A stretch of 64,000 nt of DNA from Adineta steineri (Eukaryota > Rotifera > Eurotatoria > Adinetida > Adinetidae), in the NCBI GenBank assembly GCA_905250115.1, contig CAJNOI010000130.1, positions 107,135-171,134 on the forward strand. The letters are read 5' to 3'. The position numbers and the translations under genes were made by a program. Below the pieces are notes generated by a model that saw only the letters and a program-made list of their open reading frames with translations, had not been told where the DNA came from and did not search any database. Shown here in pieces: positions 49,609 to 61,460 of this stretch (its first letter is position 1; every line of letters begins with the position of its first letter).

Positions 49609-52482
49609 TCAATTATTAGCCTCAAGAAATGTATGGCGATAAATCCATTTTAAACAGATATATAATTGTCTATTCCATTTATCTTCTATATATTCATGAC
49701 GAAGATAAAGTGTAGCAGGTGTCCATAAGTATTGCAAACGAAATATTTCCCATTCACGTAATAATTTATATCGTCTTGTTGCATTACGCATACGAGCAAT
49801 CGCTGATAAATTAGCTATTTCCCCAACAGCCAAAGCTATTAGAAGAAAAACAAACAAAACAAAATCATGAATTATACTTCATATATATTTTCTTTTACCA
49901 GTTAAAAGATTATTCACAAGAGTTGTGATTGCTATACCAAATAGAAGAAATATAACAAAAATAACTGGATAAAGACTAATATATTTACCACTATCCAGAC
50001 CAAAAAAACGATCTTCATAACCTGTATCTAATACCATAAATGCTAGAAAATGAAATTAATTTTTAATAGATTTTTTAAATCAAATATACCTGATTTAAAC
50101 CAAGCAAATGGAATAGTTGAAAAAACTGGTTGATTTTGTAAAAGCAAATTAAAATGAACAGGTCAATACTGCTAAAACTAGAGCAAATCATAAGAATTTA
50201 AGCATAATTACATAAACACCAAATATAGGAATAAAACGAAGATATGATAATAATGTTGCCCAAGCTAGATAAACTTCAAAAGCACCAATTTGTCATTGAT
50301 TATCATCATATAAACAAATAAAACTAAGAATAATAAAATCACTTCAAGATAAAGTCGCCATGCTAACGAACATCAATGTACACTAATAATTAATAATACA
50401 TCTTTTAATACATGTATCCATAAGAGTATAATAAGTAATATTTTAAAAATTCGATCTGTTGGTTCTTTCATAGCTTCTTGAGTATTATATCTTACAAGTC
50501 GTTCAGTGATATCTACACAATTCTATAAAATAAGTATATATGATTTCGATTTCAAAGAAAATTATACAAAACATGTGTGTTCCATTCGAACGATATCCAT
50601 TTGGAAATGAAGCATTTACTAATCGATAAAAATATTCTGGTTGTTTATTTCGTAACATAATTATTGTAAATAAAAATAAATAAGTACAATACATAAGAAA
50701 TGATATTAAAAATAATGGTAAACCAAATTGTCTCTATTTAAGTTGTGTTAATTGATTACAAAGTGGATGATGCATTAATCTATAACTATGTTGAGTATTA
50801 TTAACTTCTTTTTCATTATCTTTTAAATCAATTTGTTTAGCACATTTACACATTACTGATAGAACATTATTATATACTAATGTATATGATTGAGAAAAAT
50901 TATTTTGTATTGTCCTATATGTTTATTATCAATATGTGTTATACAAATATCAAGTACACGATAAGCTAAATCCCGGCATATATGTTATTAATTTTCTAAG
51001 TGGTCTGTCAATATGTCGATAATGTATATCAAGTATTTGTGCATTACGTAAGAGATTTTTAAATAAAGAAATATTATTTAAATTTAATAAATATTCAACA
51101 AATAAACGATGGTAGAAGATCAAGCGAAATTCCGCTTTTACAATTTTGAATGTATTTTAAAAATATATCAAGTAGAGGAATACATGCGTCAATACCATTC
51201 GAACATTTTATATTTACACATTGAGCAACACAATGTAATGGTGTGCTGAAATTAGCATCTGTATATTCTAATAAATAATTCATAATATATATATGTCCAT
51301 AAAGTATAGCAGTATGAAATGATGATTGACCATTTTTATTTTTATATCCAATTGAACGAATTAATTCACCATCAATTTTATCAAGATAAATATAAGGGTT
51401 TTGAATGGCATCAAGTTTATCAGAAGATTGAAGTAATAATGCACATATATCATATAAACTGAATCGAACAGCAAGATGAAGTGGTGTTTCATCATTATAA
51501 TCTAGAGTATATATCATTGGTTCAATAAATTGTACAAATAAAAATGAATCTATTTGTATATTTATTTGTCTTGAAAGAACACTAAGATGTAATAAAGTAC
51601 GACCATATCGATCAATTAATAGATCATGTACAAATGTATGACGATTAAGAATAGCATTAAGTACATATTCGAAACATTTCGATTGACCAGCATAAGCAGC
51701 TAAAAGAAGTGAAGTAAATCCATATTGTTTTTTTCACGTAAAGTTATTGTATTTAATCCATAATGACGTTCAAGAAGATATAATACAGTTGCTGAATATT
51801 GGTATCATTAGTTAAAATAGCTTTATAAATACTTTTATCTTTTTCTTGCCATCGATAATCATCGTGTGATAAATGTTTACAAAGTTCTTCAACTATTTGT
51901 TCGTGCAAATGAAAATGCATCATGTCCATCTCTTGTTTTCGCATTTAGATAATCAATTTTCGAATAAATATGAAAACTTGTTTTATGTGATTGTAATGCT
52001 GTTCGACCTTGATTATCATGTTTATTGATATTAACTAATAATTTTGATAATAAATAAATCAATAATGATTGTGTATCTTCATTGATTATTTTAGATCGAA
52101 CTGCTATATGTAATATTGTTTCGCCATTATTTCCAACAGTATTAAAATCTATAAAAATAAACAATCGATAATAAAATTATATCTTAATTCGATTATTTAT
52201 ACCACAATTTTCATCAGCTAATTTACGACATATGTATAAATTATTATAATAAGCGATATAATGTAATACTGATAGATTATCTTTGTCAAGTACTTGTGCT
52301 AATACTTGAATAGTTTTCTTGATATTTGTATGATGAGGACGAAGATTTTCATTTGATGTTCGAGTGGCCTAAGAATATTAGGAAAAAAAATATGAAATCA
52401 ATTTTTAGTTTATTATATAAATTACTTTAAGTAAAAGATCTAATAATCGAGTATTATTTGAACTAATCGATGCACTATTCAT
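49609..52482 (-). pseudogene. TRPA-like ankyrin-repeat cation channel, heavily broken
   Basis: Reading starts at the ATG at 52482 (a 3' splice site four bases before it) and ends at 49609. Early exons are intact: MNSASISSNNTRLL, then after an intron LAQVLDKDNLSVLHYIAYY, and FNTVGNNGETILHIAVRS, all ankyrin-type. Frame breaks follow near 51890, 51780 and 51735; ankyrin sequence continues in new frames (YGRTLLHLSVLSRQ, NDETPLHLAVRFSLYD). Further stops and shifts disrupt the six-TM region. The pore end is still readable: FSTIPFAWFKSG, then YPVIFVIFLLFGIAITTLVN and, across an intron, LALAVGEIANLSAIARM, which parallels the S6 and post-S6 segment of TRPA1. The C-terminal exon 49609-49857 is open. 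An inactive sensory-type channel gene, unless the sequence here is of poor quality. Confidence 0.82.
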
Positions 52483-52623
52483 TATTCTAACGAAAAAAAT
52501 TCATTTGAATGAAATAACCTTGTTAGTTGGTGTTGCTTGTGATTCTTTACTCACACATTACAAAAGTATTTTAATTTATTTATTAAATTAATTTGTGTAA
52601 TTTCAATTACAAAAAAAATATTT

Positions 52624-53163
52624 TTATTTTATTTTTTGTTTTTGATTTGTTGATTTCGATTTTATTATATTGATAATTAATATTAACAAACTTCCACATA
52701 CAGATATCATTTTTATTAAACCTGAATAACATGCTAACATCATTATAGAATCATTTCGTTTGGGATAAATTTCTAATACATATTTTTCAGCTATATTCTC
52801 AATATAATCTGATATCATATAAATCAATGGACTAATTATATAACGAGATCCTTTTCCTAAAGCTAAATTAGGTAACGATAATGAAAGAAAAAGTAAAAAT
52901 GGTAAAATAAAATCCGTATAATTAGATAATCGATATGCATTACGTCCATCATTTCCTAACACTGTAAGAGCTTGATAACCTTCATCTGGAGTATAGTAAT
53001 TCATTTGATCAGGTACAATTGGTAATGTATCTAAACCAGCTGATGTTGTATAGTTTTTCAATGGTATATAAAAGACATACAGATTGAGAATACTCAAAGA
53101 CCATAATAATATAATCATATAAATATTCGCTAATGGTTTTAATAGATGATAGAGTTGCTTCAT
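52624..53163 (-). CDS. Four-TM membrane protein of unknown function
   Basis: 179 residues from the ATG at 53163. Membrane segments: ANIYMIILLWSLSILNLYVF near the N-terminus, FILPFLLFLSLSLPNLAL, a short one around ACYSGLIKMISVCGSLLILI, and possibly YIISPLIYMISDYI. The loop DQMNYYTPDEGYQALTVLG with DGRNAYRLSNYTDF resembles a pattern (Y-S/T, L-x-x-L-G, G-R-x-x-Y) found in small membrane proteins from bacteria and protists, but I cannot name it. Basic C-terminus (KSKSTNQKQKIK) is probably cytosolic. Intact and intronless, just upstream of the broken channel gene on the same strand. Confidence 0.6.
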   Translation of the reverse strand: MKQLYHLLKPLANIYMIILLWSLSILNLYVFYIPLKNYTTSAGLDTLPIVPDQMNYYTPDEGYQALTVLGNDGRNAYRLSNYTDFILPFLLFLSLSLPNLALGKGSRYIISPLIYMISDYIENIAEKYVLEIYPKRNDSIMMLACYSGLIKMISVCGSLLILIINIIKSKSTNQKQKIK

Positions 53164-53559
53164 CGCGACAAAAAAAAAACAACTAAAATCTTATACTTTT
53201 TTTTTCTCTATTCTGACAGGTAAGATTAAATTCAAGGACAAAGTTTGGTTAAGTAGTTAAAAGTGTTTGTCTACGGTAAGTATGTGTTCGTGATATTAAA
53301 GGTATATATAATAACTGAAAATTTCAGGGTAGAAAAAAAGAAGATCCATCAAATGTTATTCTTAACTTAATTATAGCAGGAACTGATACTCTCTAAATAT
53401 TCTTATTAGCTCTAATAGGATGGTCAAATTACATTTAATTTTAGCTGATAATTGAACTGAAATCTAGTTTCTTTTTTATCAATTAAAAATAAAAATAAAC
53501 ATGTCAAAGTCCACTTTTTTGTTATTAATGAAAAATTTATCTTATTTTTATTTACAAAA
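53164..53559. other. Intergenic with a P450-like relic
   Basis: Short interval; the only coding-like piece is 53340-53435, listed separately. Confidence 0.35.
53340..53435 (+). pseudogene. Possible cytochrome P450 I-helix relic
   Basis: The plus strand reads EDPSNVILNLIIAGTDTL, stop, IFLLALIGWSNY. The AGTDT core with preceding NLII matches the oxygen-binding I-helix of P450s (A/G-G-x-D-T). Only about 30 codons remain and one is a stop; upstream and downstream parts are missing. Confidence 0.4.
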
Positions 53560-54564
53560 TTATACAAAAGCATTGTTTATTGTCTCATTTGCAGACAATG
53601 TTGTCGTAGTAATTAATGACATATCTCGATAAATATCTGTTCGATTTTTAGCAAACGATTGTGTTGATCTTTGTCGAGTTTTAGTAACTTTTAATATTCG
53701 AATAAGTTCTCGACGATAGACACTTGCAGAAAAAATATAAAGAAAAAATGAAACAAAATAATCACATTGTTGCCATGTGAGAAAAACTATTCGTATAGCA
53801 AGCACAGTTGGTGTTCGTGTAGATGCTTCAATTGAATTCATACAATATATAATACCATAGGGAAGTACAAGAATAAGATGAACAACAATTTGTAATATTA
53901 ACATTCGAGCTAATTGTCCTTCAGTACGACGTCGTCGCATAGAACCAGTCATAGGAAGTGCTCGAATAGATTGCCGACGAATATTAGATATCGTCATAAA
54001 ACCAAATATCATCATTAAAAGAGGAAGTAAAACATAATAAAGAAATACTTGACTAAATATATAGATACTAATTAAGATATTTGTTTGTTGTAAACATTTA
54101 TTATGAATTTCATTCCATTTATAAATAATTAACATTGGTGACATATAGATTGCAGATAATATAGTACCAGAGATGATATTTATTCTTGTTTTTTGTATTG
54201 TACTTCGTGAATGTATTCGACGTGATCTTGAACTTGAACAATAACGATCAAATGAAGCTAAAATAAGCATTAAATTTGCTTGAAATGGAATTAAAATTAA
54301 TATATAAGCATGTATTTTACAGCCAATTTTTCCACTTGTCCAATCAATATAAAAACCATTTAGAAATAATGTTGGACATATCAAACAAGTGTAAATAGTA
54401 TTAAATACAGCATAAGCAAGAAAATAATGTGTACATGGGGATTTACGAAGAACGCGAGAACATAGTACACGTATATTAATTATATTTGCAATGATAGCAA
54501 GAGAAAATTGTACAGGCTGTAAATAGATATTTGCTTGTCGTACTTGATCTAATAATTTACTCAT
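53560..54564 (-). CDS. Orphan peptide-type 7TM receptor (copy B1)
   Basis: 334 residues, single exon, ATG at 54564 two bases after a 3' splice site (TTTATTTTAG). Seven membrane segments, from FSLAIIANIINIRVLC to CDYFVSFFLYIFSASVYRREL. TM3 ends LMLILASFDRYCSSS, a true DRY motif. Cys in IGCKIHAY and NKCLQQT would make the TM3-loop 2 disulfide. TM6 has LVLPYGIIY. The position of NPxxY reads SFFLYIF, followed by a basic helix 8. The 50-residue tail is Ser/Thr-rich, suiting phosphorylation. General shape suggests FMRFamide-like peptide receptors; ligand not known. Paralogue B2 lies 3 kb away in the same orientation. Confidence 0.83.
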   Translation of the reverse strand: MSKLLDQVRQANIYLQPVQFSLAIIANIINIRVLCSRVLRKSPCTHYFLAYAVFNTIYTCLICPTLFLNGFYIDWTSGKIGCKIHAYILILIPFQANLMLILASFDRYCSSSRSRRIHSRSTIQKTRINIISGTILSAIYMSPMLIIYKWNEIHNKCLQQTNILISIYIFSQVFLYYVLLPLLMMIFGFMTISNIRRQSIRALPMTGSMRRRRTEGQLARMLILQIVVHLILVLPYGIIYCMNSIEASTRTPTVLAIRIVFLTWQQCDYFVSFFLYIFSASVYRRELIRILKVTKTRQRSTQSFAKNRTDIYRDMSLITTTTLSANETINNAFV

Positions 54565-55745
54565 ATCTAAAATAAATGTCTAAATGTATTCTATTTCTGA
54601 CATACAGATTCATCTTATACTCAAATAGATAGTCTTGTAAATAACAGATGAATCTATGTAATACAGTGTACTTATATAATCCATAATGACACATATTATA
54701 AGAAAAAGACTTCCTACGTAAATGACATTCGAAAAAATATTATGCTCATTTCTATAGAATTAAGGATGAGCATAGACGGAAATAGTATCGAAGAAAACAA
54801 CGTCATTAAAAAAATATTCTGTTGTTATGTACGAGAGTACAACATGATCTCTTTTTTTTTCAATTTGACGCGTTGAGAAAAATATTCACCATCTATTGTA
54901 TTCATACAGAAATCTTAATGAATTTTTCTCGTTGATGACGATAGTTAAAAAGACAATATCGTTTATTTTACTCACTTGTTTTGATTCTATATTTGTCATT
55001 CAGTAATCTATCTTCTGACAATTGTTAAAATGAACATGGAAAAAAAAGCTCAAATCTATATTCTCGTCTCTGTAATTTATTAATTATAAATCATCAGAAA
55101 AAATATAACTAGTAGATCAAACTAACATTTATCTTCAAACAAATGATGTCATAGGAAATGAGAGAGACTCCATGTCAATTTTTAGATGACTACGTCATTG
55201 CAGAAGCATAGTTATGATCATAATTAACTCGCCAACTCATTCGAAACATTAAATTGGATGTTTTTTTTCCTTTTTGTATTTTTCCTGCCTGCGCGCTTAT
55301 CCAACATGCGATTTCATTTTCTTTCCTTTAGTAGAAATATAATAACTAGAATACCAGCGAACAAATAATTTATAAGCCAATCATACAATGTAAATTACTA
55401 ATAAGTAAACAAATTATATAGGTGCAATGAAATACTAATTAAATCGATATTAGGTCAAGTATGTTTTAATAGTATAAAATTTTCTATCCAGTATTTTCTA
55501 TTTAAAAGAATTTATCAGGATCAATGAGTGCCTATCAAAGCACTTTTTTTTTATACTTTCTACTTTGTAACCGAAGAAAATGAACTACAAGTTTAATGGT
55601 TTAAATAACTCTAAAAATAGTACGTGTTTAATTATTAAGACAAAGGACTCCGTAAGTATCACATCTCGATATGCTATTACAAATCAAAAAAAGATTAAAT
55701 ATATTGGATGAGTCTAGATAAAGAATCATTGTTTGAGAAAATTCA
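54565..55745. other. Intergenic, 1.2 kb
   Basis: AT-rich, nothing recognised. Contains the shared upstream splice acceptor of receptor B1. Confidence 0.35.
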
Positions 55746-57346
55746 TTATAATGTTGAAATTGATGTATATCTTAAACATTTTTTGTTAAAATGTTTTGGT
55801 CCATGTATCCCAGAACCACATAAAAAACAATATTGTTTCATACATGCACTGCACACCATCCAATTATCTTCTGTTATTTTAACATTGATCTTTTGACATA
55901 TTTTACTAGGACATTCTCTCACTCGATTCAATATAACAGAACCAATAGCCGATTGATTATTAACTGCAATCATGAAATCATCTTCAATATTAATATTTAT
56001 TTCTTCCGATTTTGCTTGTGCTAAACTAGATACTTCATTTAAATTTTGTTTAATTGTTTCTAATTCATTAAAATTTTGACCATCTTTAGCTAAAAAAGGA
56101 TTTGCAGTTGATGCTGTTGATGTATCGATTCTTCTCCAGATAAAATGATATTTACATCCTACACAAAACATATGTGAACAACCACCATTTTTTTCGATTG
56201 GTATATGACAATTAGGACATAATTGAGCGTCAAGTAAATCAATACGTTGTGCAGACATTATTTCTTCTAGTAAACGATTTTGTTCAGAATATTTCATAAT
56301 TATTTGACGATAATTTTGTGTAGTTATAGATTTTTCTTTATCATTTGTTTTAGTAAGCTGCATTAATACGGTTTGTTTTTCTTTCTTTTGCTGTAATTTG
56401 ATTTGTTCAATACGATAATCTTTTAGACATGGTGTTTGAGAATGATATGCGTCCTTACATTTTTTACAAAATGTATAATGACATCGATCACACATTGTTA
56501 AATTATCATCATTAAAATTACTGAGAATAGGTAAATAACATCTAAATAAATATTTTGGATTATGAGTAATCGAGAACTATCTATTTTATATTTACCTAGG
56601 ACAATAGACAATATCGGTCATTAAGTCAAGAGCATGTTGTAATGTTAATCGTTCATATTTTTCATATAATTCTTTATCTTGAAGAGTTTGTTTGACTTCT
56701 GTTGGAAGTAATGCATATTCACATTGATCTTGTGGACAATGAAGTTTATCGCCAAATTTTCCAGAATCTAAAGTCATTCGAATATAATTATTTAAACAAG
56801 AACGACAATAAAAATGCCCACAACGATAAAGACGAATACAATCGAAACCTTGAACACTATCTGTACAAATAGAACATATATGAAGTTGATTTTGAAATAA
56901 ATTTTCTTCACGTTTATGATTATAATCAATTAAAGTAAGAAAAACTTGTTTATTATTTTCATTTGTATAACCATTTAATGCTCTTCGATCGTTTTCTTGT
57001 TGTATTAAAACAATCCAATCATATACACATACTTCACCTTTGTTAAATAGATAATTATCAAGTTTTTGACAAAGTTTTTCTAAGTCAATTGTTGAAAAAT
57101 AAAAAAATGAAGGATAAATGATGGAGGATAATCATTTGGATATTGATCATGATATTGAATAATAAGAGATAATGGTGGTAAATATCGAATATGAGATATT
57201 TTATCATTGAATTGAATTGTAAATGATGTTGGTAAATCAAATTCAACTAAGATTTCATATAGATTTCCATTGAATAGACGAAAGTTTTGATCAAAAATTG
57301 ATTGTAATGCTAAGATTTCATCGGCTTGTTTTTCACTATTTGTCAT
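55746..57346 (-). CDS. RBR E3 ubiquitin ligase, RNF14-like, with one frame break
   Basis: Start ATG at 57346; exon 1 to 56596, 54-nt intron, exon 2 56541-55746. Order: RWD domain at the N-terminus (ADEILALQSIFDQNF, then YPNDYPPSFILHF); RING1 CSICTDSVQGFDC...CGHFYCRSC; IBR with CPRCYLPI restored across the intron, CDRCHYTFCKKC; RING2-like CPNCHIPIEKNGGCSHMFC, with the candidate catalytic Cys in NGGC; and a further Cys cluster (CPSKICQK, CSACMKQYCFLC). RBR ligases pass ubiquitin through a RING2 thioester. The frame slips by one base in the T-run near 57095, between RWD and the linker; this may be a homopolymer sequencing error. RING2 ends FIWRR, where a Cys is usual. Confidence 0.8.
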
Positions 57347-57562
57347 GATTATGATAAATGACGTACATGTTGAATACTGATGCAATAGTGGTATGAAGAA
57401 AGTCAAACTTGACTGACGTCATATCGACAGAACAGAAAAAAAATGATAAGAACTCAATAAATATTTTTTTTAAATGTCACATGTTACTCAGAGGAAAAAA
57501 GAATAACTTCTTAAAAACAAATTATAATTAAACAGCTGCACTAACTACTTTCTCATTGATGT
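57347..57562. other. Short intergenic
   Basis: AT-rich spacer between the RBR gene start and receptor B2; nothing recognised. Confidence 0.3.
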
Positions 57563-58456
57563 CTAACACGGCTTAAGCGATTTTAATATTCGTATAAGTT
57601 GTTGTCGATAGATGTTTCCAGAGAGAACATAAAGAAAAAAAGAAAAAAAATAGTCGCATTGTTGCCATATCACAAAGACATGTCGTATGACTAGTATAGT
57701 TGATATTCGTGTAGATGGTACAAATGAATTTATTGTGTAAATTATACCGAATGGTAGAGCAAGGATTAGATGAACGCTAACTTGCAAACATAACATTCGA
57801 GTTAATTGTCCTTCAGTACGACGGCGTCGTATAGATGCTGTTACAAGTCTTGCACGATTCATGTGTTGACGAATATTAGATATCGTCATAAAACCAAATA
57901 TCATCATTAAAAGTGGAAGTAATATATAATAAAGAAATACTTGACTAAATATATAGATATTAACTAACATATTTGTTTGTAGTAAACATTTATTATGAAT
58001 TTCATTCCACTTATATATAACTAACATTGGTGACATATAGATTGCAGATAATATAGTACCAGAGATAATATTTATTCTTGTTTTTTGTATTGTACTTCGT
58101 GAATGTATGCGACGTGATCTTGAACTCGAACAATAACGATTAAATGAAGCTAAAATAAGCATTAAATTTGCTTGAAATGGGAGTAAAAATAAAATATAAA
58201 AATGTATTTTACAACCAATTTTTCCATTTGCCCAATCGATATAAAAACCATGTAAAAACTGAGTTGAGCATATTGAACAAGTATAAATAATACTTACGAT
58301 AGCATAAGCAAGAAAACAGTGTGTACATGGTGATTTACGAAGAACACGAGAACATAGTACACGTATATTAATTATATTTGCAATGATAGCAAGAGAAAAT
58401 TGTACAGGCTGTAAATAGATATTCGCCTGAAGTACTTGATCTAGTAATTTACTCAT
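57563..58456 (-). CDS. Orphan peptide-type 7TM receptor (copy B2), short tail, NRY variant
   Basis: 297 residues, single exon, ATG at 58456 two bases after a 3' splice site (TTTTTCTAG). Clear paralogue of B1 over the whole 7TM core (for example the shared IHSRSTIQKTRINIISGTIL). Two differences stand out. The DRY Asp is Asn (ASFNRYCSSS), and the protein stops shortly after helix 8 (ILKSLKPC), lacking the Ser/Thr-rich tail of B1. Loss of the Asp in this motif often changes basal activity in rhodopsin-like receptors, and loss of the tail would remove phosphorylation sites. Still an open frame, so likely functional or recently altered. Ligand unknown. Confidence 0.8.
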   Translation of the reverse strand: MSKLLDQVLQANIYLQPVQFSLAIIANIINIRVLCSRVLRKSPCTHCFLAYAIVSIIYTCSICSTQFLHGFYIDWANGKIGCKIHFYILFLLPFQANLMLILASFNRYCSSSRSRRIHSRSTIQKTRINIISGTILSAIYMSPMLVIYKWNEIHNKCLLQTNMLVNIYIFSQVFLYYILLPLLMMIFGFMTISNIRQHMNRARLVTASIRRRRTEGQLTRMLCLQVSVHLILALPFGIIYTINSFVPSTRISTILVIRHVFVIWQQCDYFFSFFLYVLSGNIYRQQLIRILKSLKPC

Positions 58457-59774
58457 ATCTAGAAAAAAAATAATTTGTAAGATAATATATCAAAATTTTC
58501 TACTTATTATCTTTGTTTCTTTCAATGATGCACATGCATCTTATAATAAGAGAGTGATACTCAGTTATAACGAGTTGAAGAGATGTATGAAGAGAAATAA
58601 TATTATTATACAAGCCAAAGACATGATGAAGAATATATACACCTGTAATTAGTCTAACTATTAACATTAATGATTCAATGCTATATTTTTCATATTCACG
58701 TGTAGATTTTTATAAAATAAAGATATGGAAATTATATTAACAAACAGTAGTAACAACTATGCGTATTTTCTTCATTGTTTATTTTTTTGCGATCAATTAA
58801 TATAAATATTTATTTACAATAAAAATTAGTTTCGCTAAAACTATGGGTATGAATAAGAGTATTGATTCATTGAATTTCTAATCAATTAATCTTATTATTT
58901 GTAGTGAGTTTGCCGAGTGCAATAGACATGACGGTGAACATGAACGACGTCATTGAAAAAGGCAAAAAGATGCATTAATTCAGCTTGAATCATAAGTAGA
59001 TACGAGTCTCTTTAAATATTGTTAAAAAAATGTGTTCGTTGTATCACGAAGTGTGTATATTTGATATAGATGAGAAAAACATAACTCCTTTCCTTTAAAA
59101 TCAAAGATGTTGATTTCTAATCGATAAATAAGCTTAATATTTATATTTTACACATAGAAATTGTACAAACCATTTTTATTTCTATAGTTTTCAATAAGCT
59201 TCAAGAAAATCGTTACGACGTTTGTAGTTTATTTTCTTTCCTTCATCATACTAAAGATAATTAGTTATATTTAACAGAACATGTGATTAAAATACCGAAA
59301 GTGTTACATGCTTCTTTTTTATTGTAAGATACGTCTATACTTTAAAAAAAAGATAAATAGTTTAGAATTTGTCTTTAGCGTATATCAAATAGTCTATTAT
59401 TATAACTGAAATGATAAATGATTACTATAGTTTGACGTTTAATTCTTAATAAATCAGCAATGGATGAAAATTCATTTTTCATATCTTGATTAGTTTTGTT
59501 ATATTTTAAATTATTATGATCGTTTAATTTTTCTTATATATTCTAGTTTATTCATAACCATTATTTTTAATACATTAACATCTAAATTATTTATGACGTT
59601 TGTTATATGTGTTTTTGATCGTTTATTAACTTGCTTAGTTTTATTTGATGTTTTTCTTTTTTCTTTGCATCATGTTTATTTATACAACATAAATATCATT
59701 TATATTGCTGTAAGAATAGAATATGTTAACTTATTTTTATTTATTTTTTATGTAATTTCTTCAAATTCACTGCG

Positions 59775-59899
59775 ATGCGTGTGGATGTAATTGTGGATAT
59801 GAGATAAGTAGATTTACACCCATCCACCCACCCACGCCCACACTTACACTCACACTCACACTCACCCACGCCCACTTCACATCCACACTCACACCCACT
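59775..59899. repeat. Telomere-like inverted array
   Basis: Short G-rich left part (GTGTGGATG, TTGTGGATATG), spacer, then about 85 bp of C-rich CACCCA/CACTCACA/CGCCCACA units at 59815-59899. Same G-then-C arrangement as the array at 33.9 kb, but with the long arm on the C side. Confidence 0.75.
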
Positions 59900-60551
59900 A
59901 TGAAAAGTCTAACATTACTACAGCAAAACGTATGCCAATTCATCAAGGAACGTATTCCAAACGTTCCGTCTCTGTTCCAAGTAGAACTTGACGAGCTCTA
60001 TCCAATTGTATGATACGGAGGACTGCATCCAAGATAGTTTATTTAAAAATATTCATATAAAATATCAAATCATAGAAGCCAATTCCATTTCAGCATGTTC
60101 ATGAAAGATTCATTTGGAAATTTTTTTAAAGAGATTGATATTTCTCTAAATTATAGTGTGAAGACTTTGGTAAACCGTTGTTTGGAAAATTGTTTATAGT
60201 CTACTGTGCAAGATATATGAAAATCTGTTTTTATTATCGAGTTAAAAGAGAAAAAATGCCACATCACTCTTCACAACCGTTTCGAATCAAGCAGATTAAA
60301 TAAAGTGTCTGGCTATTGAAATAGTGTACAATGGAACTTATATTTTCTAGTATAGAAGATATTTCGGAGTATATAAACATATTGTTGTTGGTTACGCGAC
60401 ATAGCAATGTCTAAGAAACTCATATAAAACAGAGTGTTGCAAACGTCATCACATTGGCGTCAACGCTTGCTGATTCAGTGTCATTTCACCTGTGTATTAT
60501 TGGCTTTGCGTTGTTATTTTTGGAAGTTGGAAAAAACATAGTAGTGATAGC

Positions 60552-60645
60552 GAACAAAGTGCACTATTCTCCATTTTCGTATCAGTTACTTGCTATGTGA
60601 ACAAAGTGCACCATTCTCCATTTTCTTGTCAGATGTTTGCTATGC
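60552..60645. repeat. Degenerate 47-bp tandem repeat, two units
   Basis: Units at 60552 and 60599 both read GAACAAAGTGCAC(T/C)ATTCTCC then ATTTTC, GTCAG/ATCAG and TTGCTATG. A recent local duplication. Confidence 0.7.
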
Positions 60646-60802
60646 AAATAAAGAGCGCTAGTCAAGTGTGCTGTATGTAAGGATATCGACTATCTGCAAA
60701 AACAGAATAAAAGTATGTGCGTCAATCATTTTTTCTTTCCATTTTTCTTTCTATTGATGAATCATGTGACGCAAAAGATATACTGTGCCATTGCCAAAAA
60801 AA

Positions 60803-60941
60803 TAGAGGTGGCACATTTACTTTACTTTGGAGTTACATAACTGCAGTAAAGTAGCTATAAAAGTTATTGAGTTACTAGTTATTAAGTAATTTTTATAGTT
60901 ACCTAGTTAGTAGTAAAGTAGATGTAAAATCTCACCCCTAA
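60803..60941. mobile_element. hAT-like MITE
   Basis: About 139 bp. The left end is TAGAGGTGGCACATTTACTT; the right end reversed is TTAGGGGTGAGATTTTACAT followed by CTACTTTACT, so the ends are imperfect inverted repeats sharing ACAT(T/C)TACTTTACT. The flanks 60795-60802 and 60942-60949 are both CAAAAAAA, an 8-bp candidate target-site duplication as expected for hAT. The interior is rich in GTTACT-like words and has no open frame. Confidence 0.65.
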
Positions 60942-61074
60942 CAAAAAAAGTAAGAGAAGGCTGCATGGTGTCTTGTCGAACCTTTTCGAATACATAAACT
61001 ATTCAGGATAGACTATTTGACCAATTTATCCTTGAAGAACGCAAAAATAGAAATTTTGGAAGGTTTATTTCTCA

Positions 61075-61130
61075 AGGGTGGGTGTTAGAGCTGCATGCAG
61101 TATTAGCACTCACACCCACATTCACACTCT
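61075..61130. repeat. Short telomere-like inverted pair
   Basis: AGGGTGGGTGTTAG on the left, palindromic CTGCATGCAG at the centre, then CACTCACACCCACATTCACA on the right. Confidence 0.65.
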
Positions 61131-61460
61131 AAAAGACGCTCTGTCGTAATTTTTATCGTATTCGCGACTTGCTTACACTAGTTATACACAGAATGGATTT
61201 TTTTTAAGCAGTCATAGGTAACGTCATCCTTTTCTTTCTCCTCATAAGTCGTATTTTACTAATACTTCGTCCTTTCTTCTTTTAACGTATAAGGTCGGTT
61301 TTTTCTGAAGTAGAAGAAAATTTGTCTCACATATAACCGCCATGATTTCTGATTTTACCGAACAATAAAGAGAATTTGCCTGCTGAAAAGAACGAAGTCC
61401 ACAATTCAAGCTGATGCATACGATAATATTTGTATAGATCTCTCTCATGACTAATAATTG

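Noticed and set aside
60492..60680. 62-codon frame over the 47-bp tandem repeat
   Set aside because: Repetition is explained at DNA level; no homologous motif.
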